Of a stretch of DNA of 6,319 bases, positions 1-6,135 are shown in pieces. Numbering within the stretch: position 1 is the stretch's first letter; every line of letters begins with the position of its first letter. Source of the stretch: Parachlamydiaceae bacterium (GTDB taxonomy: Bacteria > Chlamydiota > Chlamydiia > Chlamydiales > Parachlamydiaceae); NCBI GenBank assembly GCA_003164155.1, contig PLSG01000507.1, positions 1 to 6,319 on the forward strand. The letters are read 5' to 3'. The translations under genes and the position numbers were made by a program. The notes beneath the pieces were generated by a model. It searched no databases and was not told the origin of the DNA. It saw only the letters and a list, made by a program, of their open reading frames with translations.

Positions 1-2432
1 TTAACTTTAGCCGAAGGCTTAGTTTTGGTTTTAGCTTTGCTTGCAGCGCCAGCTTTTGCCTCCTTCATAACCCCGCCTTCTGCCCCCTCTTCTACACTGC
101 CTGTACTTTTAGCAGCTTTAGTTTTTTTGGAAGCAGGGGCCTTAGAAGTTGTCGTTTTGGCCGCAGCCTCCTTGCCTTTGCCAAACTTTTTAGCTTTTTT
201 GACATAGGCCGTGCGCGGATGGTCGGCATACTTGGTCGACAGGTCTTCCAAAGCATTAACGATGACATCGCATTCTGGAAAGGTCGAACAAGAATAGAAA
301 GTTTTGCCAAAGCGCGATTTTCTGGCCACCATGGTGCCCGGGCACTCTTTTGCCGGGCAAGACGGCATGTCTGCGGCGGGGATCTCCCCTTTCTTGGTTA
401 CTTTCACAATGCCTTTGCATGCAGGATAGGTGCTGCAGCCCAGAAAAGGGCCAAATTTGCCATGGCGCAGCTTCATCGCCGACTGGCATAGAGGGCAACG
501 CTGATCCCAATCAAATTCGGGATCATACTCTTCTTTGTTAAAGGTTAGCTCTTCCAAAGGGGCGGTGTAGGTACAAGTTGGATAGGTGGAGCATCCATAA
601 AAGTACTTGTTGCGAAACCACACTTTTTGCAGCTTGGCCCCGCAAGTGGGGCAATCGAGATCGGTCAAAACCTTGGGCACGAAGGCCTCTTTTTCGGCCG
701 TAGCCACCGTGGGAATAAACGTCTCCCAAAATTCACTTAGCAAGGTCTTCCAGTCTTTTTTATTTTCAGCCACCAACTCCAGATTGTCTTCCATGGCAGC
801 CGTAAACCCGATATTCATAATCTGCTGGAAGCTGGTCTCCAGCATCTGGGCAATGATTTGGCCAAGCTCCGTAGGTTTGAGTCGTCCGCTCTCTTTAACT
901 GTATATTCACGGCTCTGGATCTTGTTCATAATGGTCGCATAGGTAGAGGGACGGCCAATGCCGGATTTTTCCAATTCCTTGACCAGCGAAGCCTCGGTAT
1001 AGCGCGGGGGCGGACGGGTAAACGACTGCTCTTGGATGAGGTTCAGCAAGTCTAAAAGCTGCTTTTCGGTGAGGGGAGGCAGCATTTTGCTTTCGCCATC
1101 TTTGTCTTCGTCATCGATTTTTTCTTCGTAGACCGACAAGAATCCGGGAAACTTCATCACCGAACCCGTAGCGCGCAACAGCAATCCATTATTTGTGGTG
1201 ATATCCGCCGATACCGTATCGTAGATGGCGGGCATCATCTGTGAAGCCACATAGCGGCGCCAAATCAATTGGTACAGCTGAAACTGCTCGCGCGAAAGGT
1301 GCGGCTGGATCACATCCGGTGGGTGCTTCAGATTCGTGGGACGAATGGCTTCGTGGGCATCTTGGGCACTTTTTTGGGTGGCATACACTTTAGCTTGAGG
1401 CGGCAAATAGTCACTGCCATATTGGCTGAGAATGAATTCGCGCACTTCGACCAAGGCCTCGGGAGCTATGCGCACTGAGTCTGTTCTCATATACGTAATG
1501 AGACCTTCGGCACCCTCGGACCCCATCTCTATCCCCTCGTATAGCGACTGAGCGATAGACATGGTTCGCGATGAGGAAAAACCATAGTGGCGGCTGGCTT
1601 CTTGCTGCAAAGTCGAGGTGATAAAAGGAGGCACGGCGTTGCGTCGCTTTTCCTTTTTTTCCACGCTTGCGACGGTGTAATGGGCCTCTTTTAGGCGTGC
1701 GGCTACACTATCGGCACTTTGCTGATTGTTGATCAGGGCCACATCTTTGCCTTCCACAGGCTCTTTTTCCACGCGCTTGCCATCGATCGAATGCAAGTTG
1801 GCGCGAAAGCTCCTTTCATCTTCTTTAGTCTTCAGTGTGGCCCCAAGATTCCAATATTCGACCGGCTTAAAAGCGTTGATTTCCTTTTCTCTATCAACCA
1901 CAAGCTTAAGCGCCACAGACTGTACACGGCCAGCCGACACAGACTGCTCCTTGCCGCGCTGTATTCTGCGATTCAATATCGGGGAAATTTTATAACCTAC
2001 AATGCGGTCTAAAAGCCGGCGTGCCTGTTGGGCATTGACCAAGGAGATATCTATCTCACGAGGGACTTTTAAGGCCTGATTTACGGCTTCCTTGGTAATG
2101 GAATTAAAGGAGATTCTATGGATATTGAGATTGGGCGGCAGTATCTGCTTGATGTGCCAGGCGATAGCCTCTCCCTCTCTGTCCGGGTCGGGAGAAAGAT
2201 AAATTGTATCGCACTGTTTGGCGGCTTTCTTTAGCTTTTCAATCACTTGTTCTTTGTCTGGCATCACCACATACTTGGGCTCGAATCCATTGTCCACATC
2301 TATGCCAAACTCTTTAGCCGGCAGGTCGCGGATATGTCCAAGAGATGATTCAAAAATGTAATCGCTTCCCAGAAATTTCTGAAGGGTTTTAATCTTAGCG
2401 GGAGACTCGACGATGATCAGTGACTTTCCCAT
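1..2432 (-). CDS. topA: DNA topoisomerase I (type IA), C-terminus cut by left window edge
   Basis: Type IA topoisomerase: it nicks one DNA strand through a 5'-phosphotyrosine link, passes the other strand and reseals, relaxing negative supercoils. 810 codons are visible. The N-terminal TOPRIM domain has VESPAK with the catalytic Glu9 and the metal-binding DPDRE at 82-86 (D82, D84, E86). The active-site segment TYMRTDS places the nucleophile at Tyr314 with Arg316 beside it, and DAHEAIRPT follows at 358-366. Three tetracysteine zinc ribbons follow: C594/C597/C614/C620, C646/C649/C666/C672 and C692/C697/C715/C721. From about 745 the protein becomes a Lys/Ala/Thr-rich basic tail. The frame has no stop before the edge; two bases (AA) of the next codon remain, so the end is missing. 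The ATG at 2432 sits 9 bases after a TAAGGAG ribosome site. It is the second gene of an apparent dprA-topA operon. Family assignment is certain; what follows the tail is unknown. Confidence 0.97.
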   Translation of the reverse strand, partial: MGKSLIIVESPAKIKTLQKFLGSDYIFESSLGHIRDLPAKEFGIDVDNGFEPKYVVMPDKEQVIEKLKKAAKQCDTIYLSPDPDREGEAIAWHIKQILPPNLNIHRISFNSITKEAVNQALKVPREIDISLVNAQQARRLLDRIVGYKISPILNRRIQRGKEQSVSAGRVQSVALKLVVDREKEINAFKPVEYWNLGATLKTKEDERSFRANLHSIDGKRVEKEPVEGKDVALINNQQSADSVAARLKEAHYTVASVEKKEKRRNAVPPFITSTLQQEASRHYGFSSSRTMSIAQSLYEGIEMGSEGAEGLITYMRTDSVRIAPEALVEVREFILSQYGSDYLPPQAKVYATQKSAQDAHEAIRPTNLKHPPDVIQPHLSREQFQLYQLIWRRYVASQMMPAIYDTVSADITTNNGLLLRATGSVMKFPGFLSVYEEKIDDEDKDGESKMLPPLTEKQLLDLLNLIQEQSFTRPPPRYTEASLVKELEKSGIGRPSTYATIMNKIQSREYTVKESGRLKPTELGQIIAQMLETSFQQIMNIGFTAAMEDNLELVAENKKDWKTLLSEFWETFIPTVATAEKEAFVPKVLTDLDCPTCGAKLQKVWFRNKYFYGCSTYPTCTYTAPLEELTFNKEEYDPEFDWDQRCPLCQSAMKLRHGKFGPFLGCSTYPACKGIVKVTKKGEIPAADMPSCPAKECPGTMVARKSRFGKTFYSCSTFPECDVIVNALEDLSTKYADHPRTAYVKKAKKFGKGKEAAAKTTTSKAPASKKTKAAKSTGSVEEGAEGGVMKEAKAGAASKAKTKTKPSAKV

Positions 2433-2441
2433 TGTGCTGTG

Positions 2442-2448
2442 CTCCTTA
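2442..2448 (-). promoter_or_regulatory. Ribosome binding site of topA overlapping the dprA stop
   Basis: The minus strand reads TAAGGAG, nine bases, then the topA ATG. The TAA is the dprA stop codon, so a ribosome finishing dprA sits on the topA ribosome site. This fixes the topA start and suggests translational coupling (inference). Confidence 0.85.
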
Positions 2449-3582
2449 AGGGATTAATTTTTTGTACATTTTGCCAGGGAATTCCTTTATCACGCGCTTT
2501 AATACCAAGCTCATAAGCAAAACATTCAACTTCATCACGGGAATTTGCGTGCGCTGGACAATTTCTTCCATAGATATTTCCTCGGATGGCATCTGTTTCA
2601 AAAAATGCTCTTCTTCTTGGTCTAAGGGAGGTCTATCACAATTGGCCGATCTGTGCAATGACAAATTGGACAGCTGGGCCGCATGAGAAAAATTTTGTCC
2701 TTGGCTGGCGAACAGATCCTCATAGTGATGGGTAATATCTTGCGCATTTTCAACTAATTGCGCCACTCCTTTTTTTATCAACAAGTGATTTCCTTGAAAA
2801 TTTTCATTATCCACTCGTCCAGGTAAAGCAAAAAGCGGCCGTTTTTGATCCAAAGCTTTATACATGGTGATCATCGCCCCACTTTTTAGCGGGGCTTCAA
2901 TCAAAAGTGTTCCCAACGTCATCCCACTGACGAGGCGATTGCGCTGCGGGAAGTTTTGCCGATCGGGCGGTGTGGTCATGGGAAATTCAGAAATCAACGC
3001 GCCGCTTTGCACTATTGTCTCGCTCAATGAAATATTTTCGCGCGGATAAACGTCTGCCAACCCAGAGCCTATTATCGCGATAGTCCTTCCTTTGGCCAGC
3101 GCTGCGCGATGTGCGGCGGTGTCTATCCCACGCGCCAAGCCGCTGACTACTGTATAGCCCACGCCGGCCAACTCTTCTGAGATCTTCTTAGCCATCTCAT
3201 AGCCATATATAGACATATGCCGCGTGCCCACGACGGCGATGCTTTGCAAGTCACAGGGCTTAAGGGTGCCTTTGATGTAGAGCAGCACGGGACAATCATG
3301 CAGCTCAAGCAAGCGTTTAGGAAATTGAGCGTGGCTATAGGAGATAATCGAAACATGGTGTTGGTGGGCAAGCTCCATGTCGCGCTTCCAAGCGTCGTCA
3401 TTTCGCCAATTGCGCAGCCCGCGGATGACTTTTTCCCCAAATCCCGGCCAATGCGCTATCTCAGAGGGATTGACTTGTAAGGCCGCACAGGCCGAGCCCA
3501 ATTGCTGGATCAGCACGCGAATCTTGATGGCCCCTAAGTGGGGGATATGGGCCAGGGCTACGAGAGCTTCGGTTTCATCCAT
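2446..3582 (-). CDS. dprA: DNA processing protein DprA (Smf), RecA loader on single-stranded DNA
   Basis: 378 residues, a usual length for DprA/Smf. DprA binds incoming or exposed single-stranded DNA in the cytoplasm and loads RecA for natural transformation and recombination; many non-competent bacteria also keep it. An N-terminal helix-hairpin-helix-like region covers about 10-60 (IPHLGAIK and WPGFGEK). The Rossmann-type core carries SIAVVGTR at 114-121, SGLARGID at 147-154, GSGLADVYP at 172-180, SEFP at 198-201, FPQRNRLVSG at 211-220, KSGAMIT at 233-239 and LPG at 253-255, all hallmarks of the family. Residues about 320-378 fit the C-terminal winged-helix domain of longer DprA proteins. 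The ATG at 3582 follows AAAAGG with 6 bases between. topA starts 13 bases downstream, as in the Bacillus subtilis smf-topA pair. The core motifs are intact, so it is probably functional; whether the organism is competent cannot be judged here. Confidence 0.96.
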   Translation of the reverse strand: MDETEALVALAHIPHLGAIKIRVLIQQLGSACAALQVNPSEIAHWPGFGEKVIRGLRNWRNDDAWKRDMELAHQHHVSIISYSHAQFPKRLLELHDCPVLLYIKGTLKPCDLQSIAVVGTRHMSIYGYEMAKKISEELAGVGYTVVSGLARGIDTAAHRAALAKGRTIAIIGSGLADVYPRENISLSETIVQSGALISEFPMTTPPDRQNFPQRNRLVSGMTLGTLLIEAPLKSGAMITMYKALDQKRPLFALPGRVDNENFQGNHLLIKKGVAQLVENAQDITHHYEDLFASQGQNFSHAAQLSNLSLHRSANCDRPPLDQEEEHFLKQMPSEEISMEEIVQRTQIPVMKLNVLLMSLVLKRVIKEFPGKMYKKLIP

Positions 3583-3583
3583 T

Positions 3584-3605
3584 ATATACCTTTTATATAC
3601 CTTTT
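3584..3605 (-). repeat. 11-bp tandem repeat duplicating the dprA ribosome site
   Basis: The plus strand shows two perfect adjacent copies of ATATACCTTTT (3584-3594 and 3595-3605). On the dprA mRNA this reads AAAAGGTATAT twice, then AATG, so the AAAAGG ribosome site occurs twice, 6 and 17 bases before the start codon. Only the nearer copy has standard spacing. Confidence 0.8.
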
Positions 3606-3622
3606 TTCTCTATGATATGGGT

Positions 3623-3652
3623 ATATTGAAGCTTTCCCCTCTTTTTCGTCAA
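3623..3652 (-). promoter_or_regulatory. Possible dprA promoter (weak)
   Basis: TTGACG (3652-3647) is a good -35 hexamer just downstream of the terminator. The best -10 at 18 bases is CAATAT (3628-3623), which matches poorly. TATCAT at 3617-3612 is a better -10 but lacks a spaced -35. A promoter is expected here because the terminator isolates dprA from upstream genes, but the exact site is uncertain. Confidence 0.3.
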
Positions 3653-3665
3653 TCGGGCTTTGACC

Positions 3666-3697
3666 AAAAAAAAGGCTGCTAGTGAACTAGCAGCCCT
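3666..3697 (-). terminator. Strong intrinsic terminator for minus-strand transcription
   Basis: On the minus strand GGCTGCTAGT pairs with ACTAGCAGCC (arms 3695-3686 and 3683-3674), at least 9 base pairs around a tiny loop, followed at once by eight T (3673-3666). This is a textbook Rho-independent terminator for a transcript coming from higher coordinates. On the plus strand the hairpin is followed only by CTTT, so it should work poorly in that direction. It separates dprA-topA from whatever is transcribed upstream and implies that the 3.7-4.6 kb region is, or was, transcribed on this strand. Confidence 0.88.
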
Positions 3698-3727
3698 TTG
3701 ATAGACCTTCTTTATTATTCTTTCTAT

Positions 3728-3958
3728 TTAGAAAGAAACAGTGATTCTGCCCCTCACCTCTATGCTGTCGTGCATAGAGAGGTGCGCAGAATGGCTTTTA
3801 CCTCGATAACCTGAATTAACGCTAAGAGTTAGCTCAGGCTGTAAATCGCAAGCCTGAACATATTCCTTAACTTCATCAAAAACGAGTGTGCTATTTTTGT
3901 GACCCACAATACTTCTCCATCCGCCTAAGCTTACCAGGCGGCCTGCAGGAAAACACAC
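3728..3958 (-). CDS. Small hypothetical protein, or the 3' end of a broken gene
   Basis: A 76-residue reading frame from a GTG codon, ending 31 bases before the intrinsic terminator. I do not recognise it. The sequence alternates hydrophobic and polar residues, as in beta strands (for example LTLSVNSGY, IEVRGRITVSF), with no membrane span or known motif. No Shine-Dalgarno sequence is suitably placed before the GTG, and the same frame stays open upstream to a TAA at 4018-4016 (95 codons in all) without a better start. That favours a remnant of a longer protein over a true small gene. Two inverted repeats lie inside it (CCGCCT/AGGCGG at 3921-3941 and an imperfect hairpin at 3755-3784). The terminator downstream is the best argument that this strand was once a gene end. 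Confidence 0.35.
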   Translation of the reverse strand: MCFPAGRLVSLGGWRSIVGHKNSTLVFDEVKEYVQACDLQPELTLSVNSGYRGKSHSAHLSMHDSIEVRGRITVSF

Positions 3959-4474
3959 CAGAGATATTTCACTGGCTTCAACCTCAAAACTCCTCCAAGT
4001 TTGAGGAAAGCTCCTTTACCCCTGCGACCTTAGTCTTTTAGAGCATGGGGGGGCATGTGAAAGGCTACGATGTAAACAAGATTTCCCCAGAACTCACACG
4101 CACATATAATTATGTTTGCATGAGCTCCATCTGTTCACATTGTCAGTTTTTGTCCTAGTAACCTAAGAGTTATGTTTACTAAAAATTATCTTTCCTAGGG
4201 TTACGACAAAAAGCTCGCCTGCATACACACGACGCCCCTCACTATCTTCAATAAGCATGATGAGGGTTAAAGTATTGGCGCAAATCACCCCTGGGGGTTT
4301 TCCCTATAGTTTTCAATAGCTCCAAAAGATTGTATGCTTTGGGGTACTTTCTTTTGGAAGCTTCATATTTCTAAATATTTTCCAAATCCCAAATATCGCA
4401 GCTTCGAGCGTATAAAAGTCTAATGTCACCTCCCTTTGTGCTCCGGCGTTCTACTGTCTTTGGGGTGCTAGCCT

Positions 4475-4506
4475 GACATGCAGGAATAATATTGAACCCG
4501 CATGTC
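4475..4506. repeat. Hairpin-forming inverted repeat
   Basis: GACATGCAGG (4475-4484) and CCCGCATGTC (4497-4506) pair over 10 positions with one mismatch around a 12-base AT-rich loop. No T-run follows on either strand, so it is not an intrinsic terminator. It lies 25 bases from the next hairpin; the function is unknown. Confidence 0.6.
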
Positions 4507-4531
4507 CGCGGTCAATGTGCAGTCCTAAATC

Positions 4532-4573
4532 GCGGTACCCGGCTAGCAGTGGCTTAAGGCCACTAGGTACCGC
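4532..4573. repeat. Hairpin downstream of the 272-residue gene
   Basis: Outer arms GCGGTACC (4532-4539) and GGTACCGC (4566-4573) and inner arms AGTGGC (4548-4553) and GCCACT (4559-4564) enclose the loop TTAAG. An eight-base bulge on one side faces a single base on the other. It begins about 43 bases after the stop of the gene ending at 4616. Without a T-run it is not a standard terminator; it could protect an mRNA 3' end or be part of a structured RNA. Confidence 0.65.
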
Positions 4574-4615
4574 TTACTTTTTGTTTACCAGCCACTTAGA
4601 ATAAAAGCAAGTCTG

Positions 4616-5434
4616 TTAAGAGCGCATTAATTGCTTTTCTCTTTCGTCAGCATAGCTCAATAATGAAACTTTGCCCATTTTAAACTGCGTGAGCAATGTA
4701 GAGACAGCACGCGGGTCAATGTAAGGCGAAGGATTTAAATCTTTCTTTAACCCCGCATATTGCTTTAATTCATTCCAGGCACGCAATTCTCCGCCCGTGT
4801 CGCCCAATTGCTGCTGCAGCATAGCGATGCGCAATAGATTAAAGGCAAATAATAGATCGCTAAAAGTCTTTTCCTGTCCCGCATTTTGCGCATAAACGGC
4901 GTCTTTTAACATATTCTCTTTAAGAGCTGTGGCGGCGTCTAAGGCTTGGGCATAGCCTGCGGAGGCCATGATCAACGAAGTCTTAGCGTAATCGGCATAT
5001 AGGGGCAGATTATCCCCTCTGGTGCGCTTTAAGGTCTCTTCGCCAAATTTTTGGGCTTGCACTGCATTGCCTTCTTCCAAGAAAGCCTGCGCTATCGGAC
5101 CATCGTATTTAGCATGCAATTCTGGACGCCTGCTGAAAATCTGCTCTAACTTATCCACAGCCGCCGCAAACGCTGAGCTATCGTCTTCTGACACAGCACT
5201 TTGCAAGCGCGCATACTCTACATCGGCGTTCAAATAATCGGTTTCAGCATTGACTTTTGTACTCGCCGTCATGCGAAATATCACTAAAATCAGCACGATC
5301 AGCGCCACAATGATGTACAATACTTTGCGGCCATGCTCTTCGATAAATGCCATGATGCGCGCATCATCTAGGCGCAATTCACTCTTGGATAACTTGACAG
5401 TGGCAATTGCAGTTGGACCATGTTCCTTTTTCAT
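4616..5434 (-). CDS. Single-span inner-membrane protein with helical repeat-like exterior domain
   Basis: 272 residues with no family I can name with certainty. Residues 1-37 are polar and charged. About 38-54 form one strong membrane span (VLYIIVALIVLILVIF) followed by RMTASTK, with Arg/Lys just before the span. The remaining 215 residues are mostly predicted amphipathic helices rich in Ala and Leu, with helix-turn-helix pairs resembling tetratricopeptide repeats (about 85-135 and 140-225, for example AFLEEGNAVQAQKFGEETL). One N-terminal anchor plus a TPR-like exterior domain resembles YfgM, the ancillary SecYEG/BamB-linked protein, but that comparison rests on architecture only. No cleavable signal peptide or lipobox is seen. 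The ATG at 5434 follows GGAGGA (5450-5445) by 10 bases, and a strong promoter lies upstream, so it starts its own transcript. No typical terminator follows directly. Confidence 0.88.
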   Translation of the reverse strand: MKKEHGPTAIATVKLSKSELRLDDARIMAFIEEHGRKVLYIIVALIVLILVIFRMTASTKVNAETDYLNADVEYARLQSAVSEDDSSAFAAAVDKLEQIFSRRPELHAKYDGPIAQAFLEEGNAVQAQKFGEETLKRTRGDNLPLYADYAKTSLIMASAGYAQALDAATALKENMLKDAVYAQNAGQEKTFSDLLFAFNLLRIAMLQQQLGDTGGELRAWNELKQYAGLKKDLNPSPYIDPRAVSTLLTQFKMGKVSLLSYADEREKQLMRS

Positions 5435-5444
5435 CGCTTCTAGA

Positions 5445-5450
5445 TCCTCC
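5445..5450 (-). promoter_or_regulatory. Ribosome binding site of the 272-residue membrane protein gene
   Basis: GGAGGA on the minus strand, 10 bases before the ATG at 5434. The match to the 16S tail is strong and the spacing slightly long; it supports this start codon. Confidence 0.75.
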
Positions 5451-5481
5451 CCTTCCTCTTAGTTGTTTTGGCAAATACAAA

Positions 5482-5510
5482 ATAATATTGAGTAGTATAT
5501 TTGTTGTAAA
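5482..5510 (-). promoter_or_regulatory. Sigma70-type promoter for the 272-residue membrane protein gene
   Basis: TTTACA (5510-5505), exactly 17 AT-rich bases, then TATTAT (5487-5482). Each hexamer differs from the consensus at one position and the spacing is optimal. Transcription would start near 5475, leaving a leader of about 40 bases before the ATG at 5434. This is the best promoter seen in the window. Confidence 0.8.
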
Positions 5511-5615
5511 GCAATAAGATACATCTTAAAGCAGGCGGGCACATTTGCGTGGGAATGGCTTGGGTATCTTGCATTTTGCATCTCTCGCGGGGGATCAAAA
5601 GGCCAAGGGAAATTT

Positions 5616-5704
5616 AACGCAAAGACACAATGAGGGTAGGAAAAATGGGGAATTCATCCTCTCCTGTATCGAGTTTAAAAATTTTAAACACAAAGAACAC
5701 AAAG
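5616..5704 (+). repeat. Degenerate and tandem AACACAAAG 9-mer repeats
   Basis: Two perfect adjacent copies of AACACAAAG (5687-5695 and 5696-5704) and, 63 bases upstream, the related AACGCAAAG (5616-5624) followed by ACACAATGA. A further variant, ACACAAAAAG, occurs at 5751-5760. The 9-base period gives an in-frame Lys/His-rich product if translated, which easily causes false gene calls. Confidence 0.65.
5673..5689. repeat. Perfect palindrome abutting the 9-mer repeats
   Basis: GTTTAAAA, a central A, then TTTTAAAC: eight-base arms on a 17-base perfect palindrome. Its right arm overlaps the first tandem 9-mer. It could be an operator or a repeat boundary; the sequence does not decide. Confidence 0.65.
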
Positions 5705-5847
5705 AAGGGAACAGGAAAAAATTGACGTCCCTTAACATAAACATGGCAAAACACAAAAAGAAAAATTAAAAACATATAATGCCATAGTGCTCGACTTATT
5801 GATTTTTTGCATCTTTAAAGCAAGAAATTTTATATCTTTTGCTTGTG

Positions 5848-6026
5848 ACCCTCTTCTTCAGACTGAAGCTCTCGGTTCTTGGAACTTTAACTTGGAAAAA
5901 CCCAGCCCTTTCTCCTAAGCTCCGGAGGAGCGATAGGGGTGAAGCCCACTGCGCAGCCCCCGGAGGGGCAAGCTGTGGGCTAGGACAATAAAAGAAAGGT
6001 GAGCTCCGGAGGAGCGGCAAGAGGGT
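5848..6026. repeat. Nested inverted-repeat element with two GCTCCGGAGGAGC palindromes
   Basis: Pairs of arms lie inside one another: ACCCTCTT (5848-5855) with AAGAGGGT (6019-6026); CCTTTCT (5907-5913) with AGAAAGG (5993-5999); GCCCAC (5944-5949) with GTGGGC (5975-5980); GCCCC (5956-5960) with GGGGC (5965-5969). The palindrome GCTCCGGAGGAGC occurs twice (5919-5931 and 6003-6015), one in each half, and CTTCAG/CTGAAG forms a small palindrome at 5856-5868. The local GC content is well above the AT-rich flanks. This is the form of a non-autonomous repeat (REP or MITE class) or a structured RNA. No target-site duplication was established. Confidence 0.6.
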
Positions 6027-6135
6027 GTTCTCGGATGTAGCCTAATTAAGGGGATTCTAAAGGGTAAGAAGGGCTCCACTTATTATTCTTTCTTCATAAA
6101 CGTTATGGTTTAATGCTGTTCTCTGTACCAGTAAA

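Larger units (their letters stand above)
3728..4511 (-). pseudogene. Possible decayed gene with coding-like pieces in three frames
   Basis: Read leftward, five open stretches follow each other: 4511-4374 (46 codons), then after a single TAG the same frame 4370-4251 (40 codons, Lys-rich, with YNLLELLKTIGKTPRGDLRQ); a second frame 4303-4166 (46 codons, with MLIEDSEGRRVYAGELFVV); the third frame 4134-4033 (34 codons, with IIICACEFWGNLVYIVAF); and the second frame again, 4015-3731 (95 codons). They tile most of the interval, have protein-like composition, and end just before a terminator. An ancestral gene of about 260 codons with one nonsense change and about three frameshifts would explain this. 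I recognise no family. Chance open frames in noncoding DNA remain a real alternative, since runs of 35-45 codons are not rare. Confidence 0.27.
5511..6135. other. Long intergenic region rich in repeats, no convincing gene
   Basis: About 620 bases between the promoter of the 272-residue gene and the stop of the right-hand partial gene. It holds 9-mer purine-rich repeats (5616-5704), a 17-base palindrome (5673-5689) and a nested inverted-repeat element (5848-6026), described separately. Open frames of about 75 codons on both strands owe their length to these repeats and have low-complexity products. I see no RNA gene or transposase. Confidence 0.7.

Noticed and set aside
1..3. TTA at the very start read as the stop codon of topA
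   Set aside because: Counting from the ATG at 2432, codons end at base 3 and leave two bases over, so this TAA is out of frame and the gene continues past the edge.
92..510. Overlapping open frames of 60-90 codons on both strands in the 3' part of topA
   Set aside because: They are shadows: the topA frame carries the cysteine pairs and the conserved domain order throughout.
4003..4014. GAGGAAAGCTCC resembling the conserved GAGGAAAGTCC of RNase P RNA
   Set aside because: The other conserved RNase P blocks are absent at the right distances on either strand, so the match is taken as chance.
5722..5727. TTGACG as a plus-strand -35 element
   Set aside because: No acceptable -10 hexamer lies 16-18 bases downstream and no plus-strand gene follows.
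5545..5769. Plus-strand 74-codon open frame rich in Lys and His
   Set aside because: Its length comes from the CAAAG-type 9-mer repeats and an A-rich run. The product is low complexity, has no clear ribosome site, and runs against all neighbouring genes.
5796..6020. Minus-strand 74-codon open frame rich in Pro, Leu and Ser
   Set aside because: The first half is a translation of the inverted-repeat element (GCTCCGGAGGAGC copies) and the rest has no protein-like pattern.
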